Source of the DNA: Mesostigma viride
Taxonomy: Eukaryota; Streptophyta; Mesostigmatophyceae; Mesostigmatales; Mesostigmataceae
Assembly (NCBI GenBank): GCA_009746045.1
Contig: RPFO01000899.1
Coordinates: forward strand, 32,528-96,527
DNA length: 64,000 nucleotides
Direction: 5' to 3'
This document shows, one piece after another, positions 40,726 through 50,493 of this stretch. A model generated the notes under the pieces. The model had not been told where the DNA came from, searched no databases, and saw only the letters and a program-made list of their open reading frames with translations. A program made the translations under genes and the position numbers. The first letter of the stretch is position 1, and every line of letters starts with the position of its first letter.

Positions 40726-42805
40726 TCACTCGTACCTGAGCGGCTCGTAGATACCTCCGTGGCCTTTGTACAGATAAATTCGTTTGAACCCTATATTTTT
40801 CGTGGGGTACAATCTCGCCCAAAGCCTCGTCACGAGGTGTGGTTCATTACCTCCCACCCGGGTCAAGATTACGATCTCTCTTCCCTCCTCGAAGGCCGCG
40901 AGGGTGATAATTTCGTCGGTGATCTTCCCGTTCTTGATGTCTTCGATAACACTCTTCATCCCTTGTTCGGTTTTTAATCTCGGGAGGAACCCGTCGTTCG
41001 ATTGGATCGAGTTATAGCTCTGTGCATCCCCCTGCAACCTCCCCATAAGCTTTTTGTCTTCCTCGCTCAATCTCTTATCGTGTTTCGAGTGGTTATCGGT
41101 CAGGTGGAGAGTGTCCAGCGGGTCTGTCATGGCGACGGCGAGGGTAACGGCGGTGAAGAAACTCCCCGTCGGACTCGCGCGAACATGGGTGATCTTGTCG
41201 TTGAGATACGGCACTCGTCCCAACCGGAACGGGGCGTCCGAGTACGGGTCCAAGGGAGGGGTATACATGCCGGTATTCGGAGGGTCGTGCTTTTCGATCC
41301 GGATGTTTAAGTTGTTTATCAAGACGCCTTTGGGATCTAATAGCGGGTGGTCCCCATAATCCGCCCTTGTACGACGAGAATCGCGAGGAAGAAGAGCCTC
41401 GTAATGCTTTTTGCCATTGTGGTATATCAACAACGGCCGTAAAGCGCGAACTACCCCCACTTGCGACTCGTAAATCTGGAACCTAAACTGGTCGTGTTTG
41501 AGAGACGTGTCGAACACCCTGCTGATGACGTAGATGTCCGTACGGAGAATGTCCGCAAGCAAGGCGATAATATCGCTGTTCGCGAAATTGTTCCCTGACA
41601 ACCTCTTCTTCGTATCGTTGAGAGCGCTATCCGTGTACTCGATGTACGGATGTCTTTCGGAGTGCCTTTCGGCGTGCCGTATCAGACTATCGAGTCTTGA
41701 CCGCGCCTCCTCTCGTAATTCGTGGCCAATTTGAGGAGCGTCTGGTACGTCACTTCCGGATTTCTCTCTCGCCAAGCCTTGCAGAGATTCACGGCGTGAT
41801 ATAAACAGTTGCCATCGGCCGGCGTTGATCGAAGGTACGCGACCTCGTGGACTCCGAACAACTTGTGACTGAATTTGAAAGGGACGTCGATTTTGTTCAT
41901 GATCTTAAACTGGTAAGTGGGGTGGTTGTCCGGATATCGGTGTGGGTTTATATTGATCACGTCCGTCTTTAACGAGTCAGGTACATAAAGACTAGGATAC
42001 TTTGCCAGCGGGGTGGGTGCTTTCTGGGATTTAGAAGACGGCGGTTTCGCCACCGGGGGGTCTCGACACTCTTCCCCTTATCCGCTTGAGCGGGCTTGGC
42101 TGTTTGCGTAGGAGCCTTTTCGGGCGTCTTCGCCGGGGTCGGTGTTGCGCTCGTCTTCCTTGCAGAAGTGGACGGACCTGCGGACGGACCTACGGACGGA
42201 CCTGCGGAGGTTCTTTGGGTCGTAACCGAGAAAAGCTTGGACGGAGGGTTGTTATACTCGGAGAATGGTCTGGTAATCCGATCCGCGGACCTTTTCGTGC
42301 GAGGAGGGGGGTCTAGCGGCGCCGCCTCAAAAATCTTGGCGGTGTCTCGCATCTTCGCCCGCTCCTCCCTCTCTTTGACCTGCCTCTTGCGTTCTTCCGC
42401 CTTTTGGAGCATCAGGAGCGCCGCCGAGGCCTCTTCCTCCGCCAACGTCCTGCGTGGTTTTCTCGTTCGTTTTTTCCGCGCGGGGGGCAAGGGAACCTCT
42501 TGTGTCGCGGCGCGGGTCACCCCGGCCCGTTTTCGCGCCCGGTCTACATCCTCCTTCGTGTAGAGACCCCATAGACGGAGCTGCCCCTTCTTAGCGCACT
42601 GTTCGTACGTTCCGAGATTTCGAGACTTCGTGGTCCCGCAGTGCGCGTTTTCAGTCGTCGCGACCGTTTTCACGGGCCCGGTGGGGTCGAAGGTCTCGGA
42701 TTTGTATCGTCCGTACAACCGCAGTTGCCTTCCTTTGATGCACGTCTTCTCATCCGCGCCGTTTCTCGTGTTCCGAAATCCGCATCGAAGAGATTGCCGG
42801 AACAT
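40726..42805 (-). CDS. OTU-family cysteine protease, two frame changes
   Basis: The gene starts at ATG 42805. An N-terminal region has two copies of a small motif (QLRLYGRYKSE and QLRLWGLYTKE, each after a cysteine-containing stretch). A basic and Pro/Thr-rich linker follows. A missing base in the C homopolymer at 42055-42060, and another near 41705, are needed to keep the frame. The OTU core then shows ADGNCLYHAVN with the catalytic cysteine codon at 41805-41807, and HYEALLP with the catalytic histidine at 41404-41406. OTU enzymes remove ubiquitin or related modifiers. A C-terminal extension of about 220 residues is unrecognised. Role: probably counteracts host ubiquitin signalling. Confidence 0.7.
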
Positions 42806-42900
42806 GAGCTATGTGTATGGTACTATTAGCACACAAAAGAGTTGCTTCTTCACCCGACCGCGCGTGAATGGGTTTTTTATAATGCATTACAGTACCCCTG

Positions 42901-43014
42901 ATGAAAATCAAGAAACTCGTACGATCCACGCTATCCCGGATCCGCGGCAATGTCTTGCGCAAGTATCAGCGGGCAAGAGAGATCTACAACTTGCGAAACG
43001 TAGACGAGTGGTGA
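42901..43014 (+). CDS. Small basic protein (37 residues)
   Basis: ATG at 42901, stop at 43012-43014. It begins MKIKKLVRSTLSRIRG and is strongly basic and helical. A TTTTTTATAATGC box lies about 20-30 bases upstream. Small basic proteins are common in giant-virus particles. Coding is not proven. Confidence 0.35.
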   Translation: MKIKKLVRSTLSRIRGNVLRKYQRAREIYNLRNVDEW

Positions 43015-43110
43015 CGTGGCTCCCGGGAACTTCCATCCTCCATACTGGAAACGAGGTTCGCCTCACTAATTAGTAATTATAGGATGCCATTACATTACGC
43101 AAAATCATCT

Positions 43111-43123
43111 TTGTTCATTAAAA
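43111..43123 (+). promoter_or_regulatory. TTGTTCATTA motif before start codon
   Basis: TTGTTCATTAAAA reads up to the ATG at 43124. The same TTGTTCATTA occurs at 47821 (12 bases before a small gene) and near 51729. It is a candidate late-promoter motif. Confidence 0.4.
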
Positions 43124-43564
43124 ATGACGAAGACTTGCGGCTTCAAGCTGAAAACCGGCGGCAACTGTCGCATGAAAGTGAAAGATCCCCGGAGGAAGCG
43201 GTGCAGATTCCACACCAAGGGCGGCCCTAAACAACACAGAGTAAGAGGGACGAAGCGCAAGCGCTCCCCGTCACCTGCTCCGTCGCAGTTGTCTGGCTTT
43301 TGGGACCCGTTGGTGGCCGCACGAGCCGATTTCGAAAATAACTCGTACGACACGGGACGGCACATGGAACTGACTACACAGGAATTACGCAAGGGAGTGA
43401 GACAACAGGAAGCGGACGAGATGTCGGAAGGCATCTCGCCCACGCAGCTTACTGAAGGTACTCAATGGTATACAGCCAAACCGACCTTCTCGTCTACTGA
43501 CAAGGAACGGGAGGAGGACGCCCAGTCCAAGGTACATTATGACAGACCCAGGACAAGACACTAG
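43124..43564 (+). CDS. Cys/His-module protein A
   Basis: 146 residues. The N-terminal module is TCGFKLKTGGNCRMKV, then CRFH, i.e. C-x8-C, spacer, C-x2-H, followed by a basic stretch (KRKRSPSP). The rest is polar. It belongs to a family of at least five small proteins in this window with the same zinc-ligand pattern (see 44977, 47999, 51863, 53305). Similar short modules are frequent in giant-virus proteins of unknown function (DUF5763-like, from memory). Confidence 0.55.
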   Translation: MTKTCGFKLKTGGNCRMKVKDPRRKRCRFHTKGGPKQHRVRGTKRKRSPSPAPSQLSGFWDPLVAARADFENNSYDTGRHMELTTQELRKGVRQQEADEMSEGISPTQLTEGTQWYTAKPTFSSTDKEREEDAQSKVHYDRPRTRH

Positions 43565-43613
43565 AAACGGGCTTTCGTTCTACGAATCCATCGTCACTGT
43601 CGTCCTTTCCGTC

Positions 43614-44852
43614 TCACGGCAGCCCGTTCTCCTGTGCGATGGAGGCTTCCGTGCTTTCTGCCCCGCCCTCCTCGGGCGGAGGGGGTACAATGTTTTCGCG
43701 TTCCATGGCCATGTGCCTGTACAACGCGGCGGTCGCCAGAAGTTCCAACGGGTTGTCTGAAGTGGGCGGGAACGACGTCAAGGTCGTCGCGGTCCACGCG
43801 GCGGTGTCGTCCCCTTCGACCATCTGAGCGACCATGAAATCGGAAAGACCGTTCGGGATCAAACGGGCGTGGTGCGAGCGGCTCGGCGTCGGAGCCGTCA
43901 TCACGGTGTACTGGTGAATGGCGGGGCTCGGGGGAGGAATGCCGCCGAACCCTTTCACGTGGTGCGTGTTCAAGAGGCACCGGATGTAGGTGAGAACTCC
44001 GCGCTTGTGCATGATGTCTCGAAGAGGTACGTACGGGTCCTTTCCCTCGTCCGTGTGCGTCTTGTCGATGGCCATCTGGACCATCCCCCTATAATGCACG
44101 AGTCCCGAGTGAGCCGCGTGGGGGTCGATCGAAACCAGTTGGCGGAAGTACACGTGCCACTGGGGAAAGTAGTCGGCGTCGAGCAGGATGAGCGCTTCTC
44201 TCGACTCAGCGCCCCCCTCCGCGACCTGAATCATCATCTCCACCATCTCCGCACACATCCTCTCCAAACCAGCCACGAGTGATTCCCTCTCCCTCTTCGC
44301 TCGAATGATCTCCGGGTGGCGAAAGAGGTGGAGAGTAGATCGTCGCTGGTACCCTAAACGTCGGACCTGGGCGTCGAGGCGCAGGAGCTCGACCTCGTTG
44401 AAGGCGTGGCGGGTGAACGGGTCGACGAAGGTCCCGGAATCCAGGATAAACTCCGCCAGCCTCACGGCGTGGAACCCGATGACGGTCCTGTCCGGCAAAA
44501 CGAGCTTGAACACGTGGGATTTGTGTGGGAGGCGTTCGAGCATGACCATATCGTCCCGGTTCTGCGGGATGAGGGCGACGTACTTCTTGATCGTCCGAAT
44601 CGCCTTTCGCTTGGCCAAGAACGTCCTCCTGGCCCACCGCTGGATCTTGCGAGCCGCCAACACGGCGACGAGACTCGCGGAGGCTTCCTTCTCCGTGACT
44701 GTCTTCGGAGGGGCGAACCCCATCCGCTTGCAAAGTGTGCGCATATCGTTCACCGTGAGAGGGGCGAACGGGCGCCTCCCAAGCTTCTTTACAGAAGCAC
44801 CGTTTAAAGAAAGCCAGCGACATATTCTCAGTCCTCTGGTCGTTCCCTTCAT
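43614..44852 (-). CDS. IQ-motif protein of giant-virus type, unrecognised
   Basis: 412 residues from the ATG at 44852. Residues ~67-84 (ARKIQRWARRTFLAKRKA) fit an IQ calmodulin-binding helix. At 143-151, VDPFTRHAF followed by ELLRLD resembles the U-box-like 'DP.T...F' segments of several giant-virus proteins, with no zinc ligands. The C-terminal part is helical with a Pro/Glu-rich end. It runs against the preceding gene, with 50 bases between stops. Full length without frame problems. Confidence 0.6.
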   Translation of the reverse strand: MKGTTRGLRICRWLSLNGASVKKLGRRPFAPLTVNDMRTLCKRMGFAPPKTVTEKEASASLVAVLAARKIQRWARRTFLAKRKAIRTIKKYVALIPQNRDDMVMLERLPHKSHVFKLVLPDRTVIGFHAVRLAEFILDSGTFVDPFTRHAFNEVELLRLDAQVRRLGYQRRSTLHLFRHPEIIRAKRERESLVAGLERMCAEMVEMMIQVAEGGAESREALILLDADYFPQWHVYFRQLVSIDPHAAHSGLVHYRGMVQMAIDKTHTDEGKDPYVPLRDIMHKRGVLTYIRCLLNTHHVKGFGGIPPPSPAIHQYTVMTAPTPSRSHHARLIPNGLSDFMVAQMVEGDDTAAWTATTLTSFPPTSDNPLELLATAALYRHMAMERENIVPPPPEEGGAESTEASIAQENGLP

Positions 44853-44957
44853 GACGGCGAACGTTTTCGCCTTCTCACAATAAGCGTGTCAAAAACTTCA
44901 CGGGCGGCCTTTTATGGATTCTGGGACACCGAAACGGCGCGCAATTTTTCTGCCGTA

Positions 44958-44966
44958 CTTATAAAG
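44958..44966 (+). promoter_or_regulatory. CTTATAAAG box before start codon
   Basis: Identical to the box at 39834-39842; it lies 10 bases before the ATG at 44977. Confidence 0.5.
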
Positions 44967-44976
44967 CAGCGCATGA

Positions 44977-46779
44977 ATGAAGTCCACGTGCAAGGGAACG
45001 ACGGCGCGCGGCGCCCGTTGTACGTACACGGCCGTCACGAAAGGGTACTGCAAGATCCACTCCAAACGCGACGTACACAGAGCCCGCGCTCGTCCACGTC
45101 ACAGGCCGCGTCAGGGTGAGGCAAGTACACTGCCAGGCGCGACCAGGGAAAAGATTGCGGAGATCAAGGAGGCCGTGGCGGAACTCGTCCGCATGTACAA
45201 GGCGGCGGAGCCCAGCGTGGCCGACCGGCCGGACGCGGAACTCGGAGACGAGGCGATCCAATGGGCAGAACAGTACTCTCCTCCCGGGTCCCTCGAGCTC
45301 CTCGAGAAGATCAACCGACTTCACGAAGAGGCGTCCAAATCAATCCTCGAAGACAGCGGCATGCTCGACGCGTCCGACCCGGAATCGGAGATCGGCGACG
45401 CGCACGGCCCGGAACTCGCGGATGCCGCCACTCGTGGCCCGGAAATTGCGAATTTCGCCCCGCAAGATACGGACGCGGCCCTCGAAGACGCGCTCGACAA
45501 GCAGGCGGACAGCCTGATGAACTGCACGGGGTTGTCGAACAGTCTTCAGCGAAAGGACGCGGAAAAGCTCGCGGTGTTTTTGAACGTGGGGCACACGGAA
45601 GAGTCCGTCAAGACACTCTCGAAGCAGCAACTGTGCGCGATCATCTCGAAGGAACTGATCGACACGTTCGCGTTCTCCCTTTGCGCGAAAAACGTGTTCG
45701 ACAACTCCACCAAGGAACAACTCGTGGAATACCTGAACGCAAGGTACGGAGGGGACCGCCAAAAGTTGGAGGAGCTGACGCACGAGGAGCTTTGCATGGT
45801 CGTGGGCGCCACGCGCGATCCCGTTTCGTGGACTAGGTCGGCGTTCGAATGGCTGAAGAAACTCCCGTGGAAGCACCTCGGCGTTTACCTGGCCGGCAGG
45901 ATGCTCGCGGGAGTGCTAGTGGCGACGTACACGGGAGAGGAAGCCGAGTTGTACAAGTTCCTCAACACACTCAAGTCCAAGGGAGTCCCCGAATGGGTCG
46001 TCAACAAATTCCGGCATTTCGTCGACAACCTGAAATGGTTCGGCATCATGTTCGTGAACGCGTTCGAATTCGTCAAGCTAGCCTCGGTGTGGTTCAAAGA
46101 CGTCACGCCCCCTTTCGTTACGAGGTGGGTGGAAAAGGCCGCGAAGTGGGGAGCGAACAATCCCGTAACTTCAACGGTCGCGAACTTGCTAGGGTTGGTT
46201 GGTTTCTCGTACGCCCAACGAGGCGCTCAGAACGCGGCCATCGCAGGGGGGAAGGCCGCCGTGAACAAGTCTCGCCAGGCGTTCCAAGCTGGCAAGGACT
46301 ACTACAACTCCAACAAAACGGCCGCCGTCAACCGCGCGTACGAACTTGGCGAGTCGGCGAAAGCGGCTGGAATGGAAGCCGCGTCGAAGGCTAAAAACGC
46401 CGCGGTCACTCGAGGGAAGCAATTGGCAACGACAGCACAGCGCGTTGCCGTAGAAAAGGGCACGGCCGCCGCCAATGCCGCGAAAAGAGCTGGGCGCGCG
46501 GCGGCCAAAAAGGCAGCCGGTGCGGCAGCGGAGGCCGCGAGATCCGCCAAAGAGTCCGCCATCGCCCAGGGTCAGAACTTCATGCTGACTGCACAGGACA
46601 CCGTGTCGAACATCAAGACCGCCGCCCCCGGGTACGTCCCGTCCGCCGTGAACTCTGCATATCAAGTGTTCGCGTCTCATCCTTTGATCCCGGATCCGCG
46701 TACCGTCGTCCCGGACGACGTGAATGCTTTCCAACGCCGTTTAGAAGCGGTGCAGCGGAAACGAAATAAGAGTTCGTGA
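44977..46779 (+). CDS. 600-residue protein: Cys/His module, helical domain, Ala/Lys-rich tail
   Basis: The N-terminus carries the Cys/His module STCKGTTARGARCTY with YCKIH (~4-27). Residues ~175-330 form a helical domain (MNCTGLSNSLQRKDAEKLA, then ELCMVVGATRDPVSW) that is clearly shared with the next gene. Hydrophobic segments follow (~300-312 and near 410). The C-terminal ~420-560 is an Ala/Lys-rich repeat of LEA or apolipoprotein type (AAKKAAGAAAEAARSAK), likely amphipathic and membrane-binding. A second start at 44973 is out of frame. Possible structural protein. Confidence 0.65.
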   Translation: MKSTCKGTTARGARCTYTAVTKGYCKIHSKRDVHRARARPRHRPRQGEASTLPGATREKIAEIKEAVAELVRMYKAAEPSVADRPDAELGDEAIQWAEQYSPPGSLELLEKINRLHEEASKSILEDSGMLDASDPESEIGDAHGPELADAATRGPEIANFAPQDTDAALEDALDKQADSLMNCTGLSNSLQRKDAEKLAVFLNVGHTEESVKTLSKQQLCAIISKELIDTFAFSLCAKNVFDNSTKEQLVEYLNARYGGDRQKLEELTHEELCMVVGATRDPVSWTRSAFEWLKKLPWKHLGVYLAGRMLAGVLVATYTGEEAELYKFLNTLKSKGVPEWVVNKFRHFVDNLKWFGIMFVNAFEFVKLASVWFKDVTPPFVTRWVEKAAKWGANNPVTSTVANLLGLVGFSYAQRGAQNAAIAGGKAAVNKSRQAFQAGKDYYNSNKTAAVNRAYELGESAKAAGMEAASKAKNAAVTRGKQLATTAQRVAVEKGTAAANAAKRAGRAAAKKAAGAAAEAARSAKESAIAQGQNFMLTAQDTVSNIKTAAPGYVPSAVNSAYQVFASHPLIPDPRTVVPDDVNAFQRRLEAVQRKRNKSS

Positions 46780-46817
46780 GCGGGCGGTTATTTCTCCGGT
46801 AATGATACGACTTGGCG

Positions 46818-47771
46818 ATGAACAAACGCAGACATCGCGCCAGGGCTGAAACAGCGCCGGATGAAAAAGCGCCGGTTCAAGCGCTCTTTGACCCTGAAAG
46901 TCTCATGGACTGCGCGGGGCTTTCGAACCATCTCACTCGCCGCGAGGCGGAATCTCTCGCGCTCGCGGCGAATCCGCAGCACACGAAAGAAACCATCGCT
47001 CAGTTGACGAACGAGCAGATGTGCGGCCTTCTTACGTTCGAAATCATCGACAAAGTCGCCTTCGCCGCTTGCGCCAAGTCTATCCACAGTTCGACAGACA
47101 GGGCGAGTCTGGTTTCCTACCTGCACGCGATTACGAATATCAGTGTCCAGAAGCTCGAGAGCCTTACAAAAAAAGAGTTGTGCTCTTTGGTGACACTGAC
47201 ACGCGATCCGAAAAAGTGGAGATCAAAGGCCTTAAAAGCGTTCAAGAAGATCCCCTGGGGAACGGTAGCTTCAAGCGTCACTGTGGTCGGAACACTATTG
47301 GCTTCCTTCTTCGTAGCCACCGAGACCGGAGTCATGGCCCCAGTGAACAAATTATTATTACGAAACAAGTTGAAAGGCTACTTTGGAGAGAAGTTTGTGG
47401 ATGCGTTTTTAGACTTCATTCGTGAGTATGGCTCATGGGTAGCATTGCCGTTTATGCCTTCAGGACACGGAACCAAACTTCTTGCGAGCGAATGGGCCGA
47501 CAAACAACCTTGGTACTGGAAATATCCCACAAAAACCGCGATCTGGGCATCTAACTTTGACCCTTTCGCTGTTTCCGGTGCGACAAGCAAACTGAGCTGG
47601 CTCTTGCCTACCGGCACCGCACTCGCCGGCGCCGTAGTGGGAGCTGGCGCGGGGGCTCACGTCGCGGGCCGGAAATACGTCGATGAGAAAAAACTCAATA
47701 TTCTCTTGGAAGCAGACAGGAACGAGAACTTAATGAACACCGTGTTCATGGACAATTTTCTGACCAATTGA
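46818..47771 (+). CDS. Tandem paralogue of the 600-residue protein (helical-domain version)
   Basis: 317 residues from the ATG at 46818. LMDCAGLSNHLTRREAESLA, ELCSLVTLTRDPKKW and the following IPWGTV match the corresponding parts of the preceding gene. It lacks the Cys/His module and the Ala/Lys tail. It has two or three hydrophobic segments (~153-170 and ~262-285), so it is probably membrane-bound. The genes are 39 bases apart, consistent with tandem duplication followed by loss of the ends. Confidence 0.65.
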   Translation: MNKRRHRARAETAPDEKAPVQALFDPESLMDCAGLSNHLTRREAESLALAANPQHTKETIAQLTNEQMCGLLTFEIIDKVAFAACAKSIHSSTDRASLVSYLHAITNISVQKLESLTKKELCSLVTLTRDPKKWRSKALKAFKKIPWGTVASSVTVVGTLLASFFVATETGVMAPVNKLLLRNKLKGYFGEKFVDAFLDFIREYGSWVALPFMPSGHGTKLLASEWADKQPWYWKYPTKTAIWASNFDPFAVSGATSKLSWLLPTGTALAGAVVGAGAGAHVAGRKYVDEKKLNILLEADRNENLMNTVFMDNFLTN

Positions 47772-47837
47772 TATTGCGTTTGTAAAATATTCATCCATGT
47801 CGGTGCTGTGATATTGTGTTTGTTCATTATAAATAGA

Positions 47838-47981
47838 ATGACATCCCAAGACCCTGTAAAGCCTGTAACGGATCCACCCGCCCCCGCGGTGGCGGCGAAG
47901 AGCGCCAAACGGTTGAAGCGGCTCCGAATCAACGGGCACGTCTTCGACAAGTGCAAAGAGCTGAACGCTAAATTATTTTAG
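47838..47981 (+). CDS. Small basic protein (47 residues)
   Basis: ATG at 47838 preceded by TTGTTCATTATAAATAGA. It starts MTSQDPVKPVTDPPAP, continues with a Lys/Arg-rich helix (AKRLKRLRING) and ends LNAKLF. The strong promoter-like context supports it. The TAG stop at 47979-47981 is 17 bases before the next ATG. Confidence 0.45.
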   Translation: MTSQDPVKPVTDPPAPAVAAKSAKRLKRLRINGHVFDKCKELNAKLF

Positions 47982-47998
47982 TCACTGGAGAATATACA

Positions 47999-48331
47999 AT
48001 GGCCCACACTTGCAACGCGAAAACGTTGAGAGGCGACAACTGCAAACGCTCTTGCGCGCCTCGTTCCAAACGGTGCGCGGTCCACAAGACGGGCGCCAAG
48101 AAGGCCACGAGGCACCGGGTGAGAGGGCCAGGAGGTGTTAAGCGCACGCACGAGTCACAAGACGAACCTAGGCCAAGTCCGCAACCAAGGGAAATGGTTT
48201 ATACCCCCCAACAAATGGCAGCCATTGCGGCGATGAACCGGGCAATCTTAAATAAACAAGCCCAGCTTCCACCAGGGGAGCAAGGGGCCGAGTGGAAGCC
48301 CGTGCACGGGGCCAACGGCCAGGACGATTAG
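47999..48331 (+). CDS. Cys/His-module protein B
   Basis: 110 residues. The module is HTCNAKTLRGDNCKRSC with RCAVH (~3-28), then a basic stretch (GAKKATRHRVRGPGG) nearly identical in kind to that of protein A (KQHRVRGTKRKR). The remainder is polar with an MAAIAAMNRAIL helix. AATATACA precedes the ATG. Its end overlaps the convergent neighbour by four bases. Confidence 0.55.
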   Translation: MAHTCNAKTLRGDNCKRSCAPRSKRCAVHKTGAKKATRHRVRGPGGVKRTHESQDEPRPSPQPREMVYTPQQMAAIAAMNRAILNKQAQLPPGEQGAEWKPVHGANGQDD

Positions 48332-49101
48332 AACGCGGGGTTCGCAGCCACGATGAGGTCCGCCATGGCGATCGCCACCGGCGACGGCTTGTGCTTGTCC
48401 ACGCCGTGCGGCGAGCTCGCGTTGTAAGCCGCCCTTGATGCCGCCATCACCTCTTCCACCAACTCTTGGACGTACGACTTCACGATCCGCCCCGTCTGCA
48501 CGACAGAACCGATGTGTATCAAACTGCTCACGGCCACGAAATCGATCCCGACGTTCGCCATCGTCGCGGCGAGGCCCACTCTCAACAAAGCGGAGTTGAT
48601 GCGGCTCGGAGCCGTTACGGCGCTGTTGAAACAACGGGCGAGAGCGTGAAGCTGGCCGTGCTCTTTAACGATCGAGAGGTACGAGTCCAGGTTTTCGTCC
48701 TTCAGCATGGCGAACAACGCGTCCACGCCCTCTTTCGTCTCCGTCTTCGTGTCTCCCATGTTCGGGGCGAGCGATTTGGAAACGGCGTCAAAAAGAAGCG
48801 TCCACTGCGAAGGAGAGATGGAAACCCCCGCGTTCCCTGAAAGAGGCGCTTCGTTCACGCAAGAGAGGATCGTGTCCACGATGAATCTCGTGGATCCCTC
48901 TGTCGTCAAGAGATTGCACATGAACGCTTGTCCGAGCTTTTGTATCAGAGCTTCCGGAACGCCGAGGAGCCGAGAGTTTGACGTGTGCGACTCCAAAACA
49001 GCGAAAATTCGACGAGGTACGTCGATCCCCATGATGCTTCCATCCATGATGAGCTTGACGGCTTCGACAGCCTCGGCGAGCTCGTTAGAAACTTTCATCA
49101 T
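48328..49101 (-). CDS. Unrecognised helical protein (257 residues)
   Basis: ATG at 49101, with a second in-frame ATG directly after it. Ala/Val/Leu-rich and helical throughout (e.g. AVEAVKLIMDGSIMG and VAIAMADLIVAANPAF). It has no zinc ligands and no strong membrane segment. It converges on protein B with a four-base overlap. The 280 bases upstream contain a TTTTTATACC box at 49190-49199, on the plus strand, and no gene. Confidence 0.55.
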   Translation of the reverse strand: MMKVSNELAEAVEAVKLIMDGSIMGIDVPRRIFAVLESHTSNSRLLGVPEALIQKLGQAFMCNLLTTEGSTRFIVDTILSCVNEAPLSGNAGVSISPSQWTLLFDAVSKSLAPNMGDTKTETKEGVDALFAMLKDENLDSYLSIVKEHGQLHALARCFNSAVTAPSRINSALLRVGLAATMANVGIDFVAVSSLIHIGSVVQTGRIVKSYVQELVEEVMAASRAAYNASSPHGVDKHKPSPVAIAMADLIVAANPAF

Positions 49102-49382
49102 GGTTGCGGCTCGAGAAGGAGAGAGTGAGAGCGCTTCTGTGTGTGTGAGAGAGAGAGCGAGGTGAGACGAGAAGGCGTCACTCGCAGGTTTTTATACCTT
49201 CTTGGCAGGCGAGTCCCGAAAAGCGGTTACAAACGTTTCAATGGCGCCGCGCCGACTCTTTCTCGTGTGTCATTCTTGCTCCAAACCATCCATCGTGGTT
49301 ATGCCACGTGGCACCACGTCGCCTCTTTGGAGCGCGTTCGTTCCGTCCCGGATTTTTCTCCGTTTTTTTTTGACGTCACGGC

Positions 49383-49883
49383 ATGTCTATCCGTTTGGAC
49401 CAGATGCTGACGTGTTACCGTTGCGGCGGCCAAGTGGATCTCGAGAAGGCGTGGAACTCCTGCGAGGGCGAGCTTGTGCACTTGTACGTGCATTACTTGT
49501 ACCCAGAGGGGCTGCAGGTGTTCCCGCCGCACATCGCGTGCCGAGAATGCGGAGAGGAGGCTATGGATGTATGCGGATGCTGGTACGAACGCATGAGTCT
49601 GGACGCCCTGCTCATACTCTGCAACCTCAAGGGGTCGCCGCTGCCGGAGATATGGCGATGGGCTCACCCCTCCTTAAGCCCGGGAGAGGGTGTGCCGGGA
49701 CGCGGATTTTCTTCCACGGGCTCCGATGCCGCCGTCTTAACTTCAGATGACGTCACATCTGACTTGCTGACGTCATCTGACGCATCGCTCGCGAGCAGCA
49801 CCTTCCCGTTGCGGACCACCCACTTGGAAACAGGCGCCCAGCAGCTCAGACCGTACCACCAGCCGCCGTCCATCGATATCTAA
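49383..49883 (+). CDS. Zinc-ribbon-like protein (166 residues)
   Basis: The N-terminus holds CYRCGGQ (C-x2-C), then HIACRECGEEAMDVCGCWY at ~50-70, giving two to three Cys pairs that could bind zinc in a ribbon or RING-like fold. Residues after 95 are low-complexity Ser/Thr/Asp. The gene starts just after a T8 run; no clear TATA box is seen. The zinc cluster could support nucleic-acid or protein binding; no family is assigned. Confidence 0.5.
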   Translation: MSIRLDQMLTCYRCGGQVDLEKAWNSCEGELVHLYVHYLYPEGLQVFPPHIACRECGEEAMDVCGCWYERMSLDALLILCNLKGSPLPEIWRWAHPSLSPGEGVPGRGFSSTGSDAAVLTSDDVTSDLLTSSDASLASSTFPLRTTHLETGAQQLRPYHQPPSIDI

Positions 49884-49976
49884 ATGATGGCCGAGACAAT
49901 TTGCCGACCCCCTGGATAGCCTTCGCCGGGTGTCAGGTTTTTATACCATCTAAGCAGAAGGTGTGGCTCTCGTGCG

Positions 49977-50381
49977 ATGAATCCCGAAGAGAAGTTACAA
50001 ACGTCTGGCGGCCCCCCAGCCCCGGCCCCGGCCCCGGTCGCTCCGTCGTTCCTGTCCGTATGCTTCGGATCCGGCCTGAAGATCTTCGACATCATCGTGT
50101 CCCCCCTTATCTGGATCATGGTTTCCGTCGCGTGGACGAGAATGATGCAGATCGATCAGGAAGAAGAAACCGTCAAGACGGTCCTCGTAAAGTCCGTACC
50201 GTTTTTCGTGCAGTTGCTGATCACGTGCGTCATCTTCGTGCCTGGTTTTGTGCGCGCGGGGCTCGTGAAGGGCTTGTTGGCGTTTTTACTCGTCAACTAC
50301 GTGCGTTTTAACGTTGCCAACGTGTACGCCATGCTCTTTACGAGGTCCTTGGAGTCCGAGGACGAAGATATCGAATCCTAA
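49977..50381 (+). CDS. Multi-pass membrane protein (134 residues)
   Basis: A Pro/Ala-rich N-terminus (PPAPAPAPVAPSF) is followed by two or three membrane segments (~32-52 IFDIIVSPLIWIMVSVAW; ~71-90 FFVQLLITCVIFVPGFV; ~96-110). The tail is acidic (ESEDEDIES). A TTTTTATACC box lies about 40 bases upstream. Probably a virion membrane protein. Confidence 0.6.
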   Translation: MNPEEKLQTSGGPPAPAPAPVAPSFLSVCFGSGLKIFDIIVSPLIWIMVSVAWTRMMQIDQEEETVKTVLVKSVPFFVQLLITCVIFVPGFVRAGLVKGLLAFLLVNYVRFNVANVYAMLFTRSLESEDEDIES

Positions 50382-50493
50382 GGTAGGAATCGGAATGTTT
50401 TCGTGCTTCGCTCCTAAACCGCGATCCCCGATCGGCCTATGGACGGGCCCGCGTTACTCTCCGCCTCCGGAGCCTCCGCGTTCTCCCGCGAAA

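Noticed and set aside
48466-48840. 124-codon plus-strand frame
   Set aside because: It lies opposite the intact 257-residue gene, is Arg/His-rich and has no motif.
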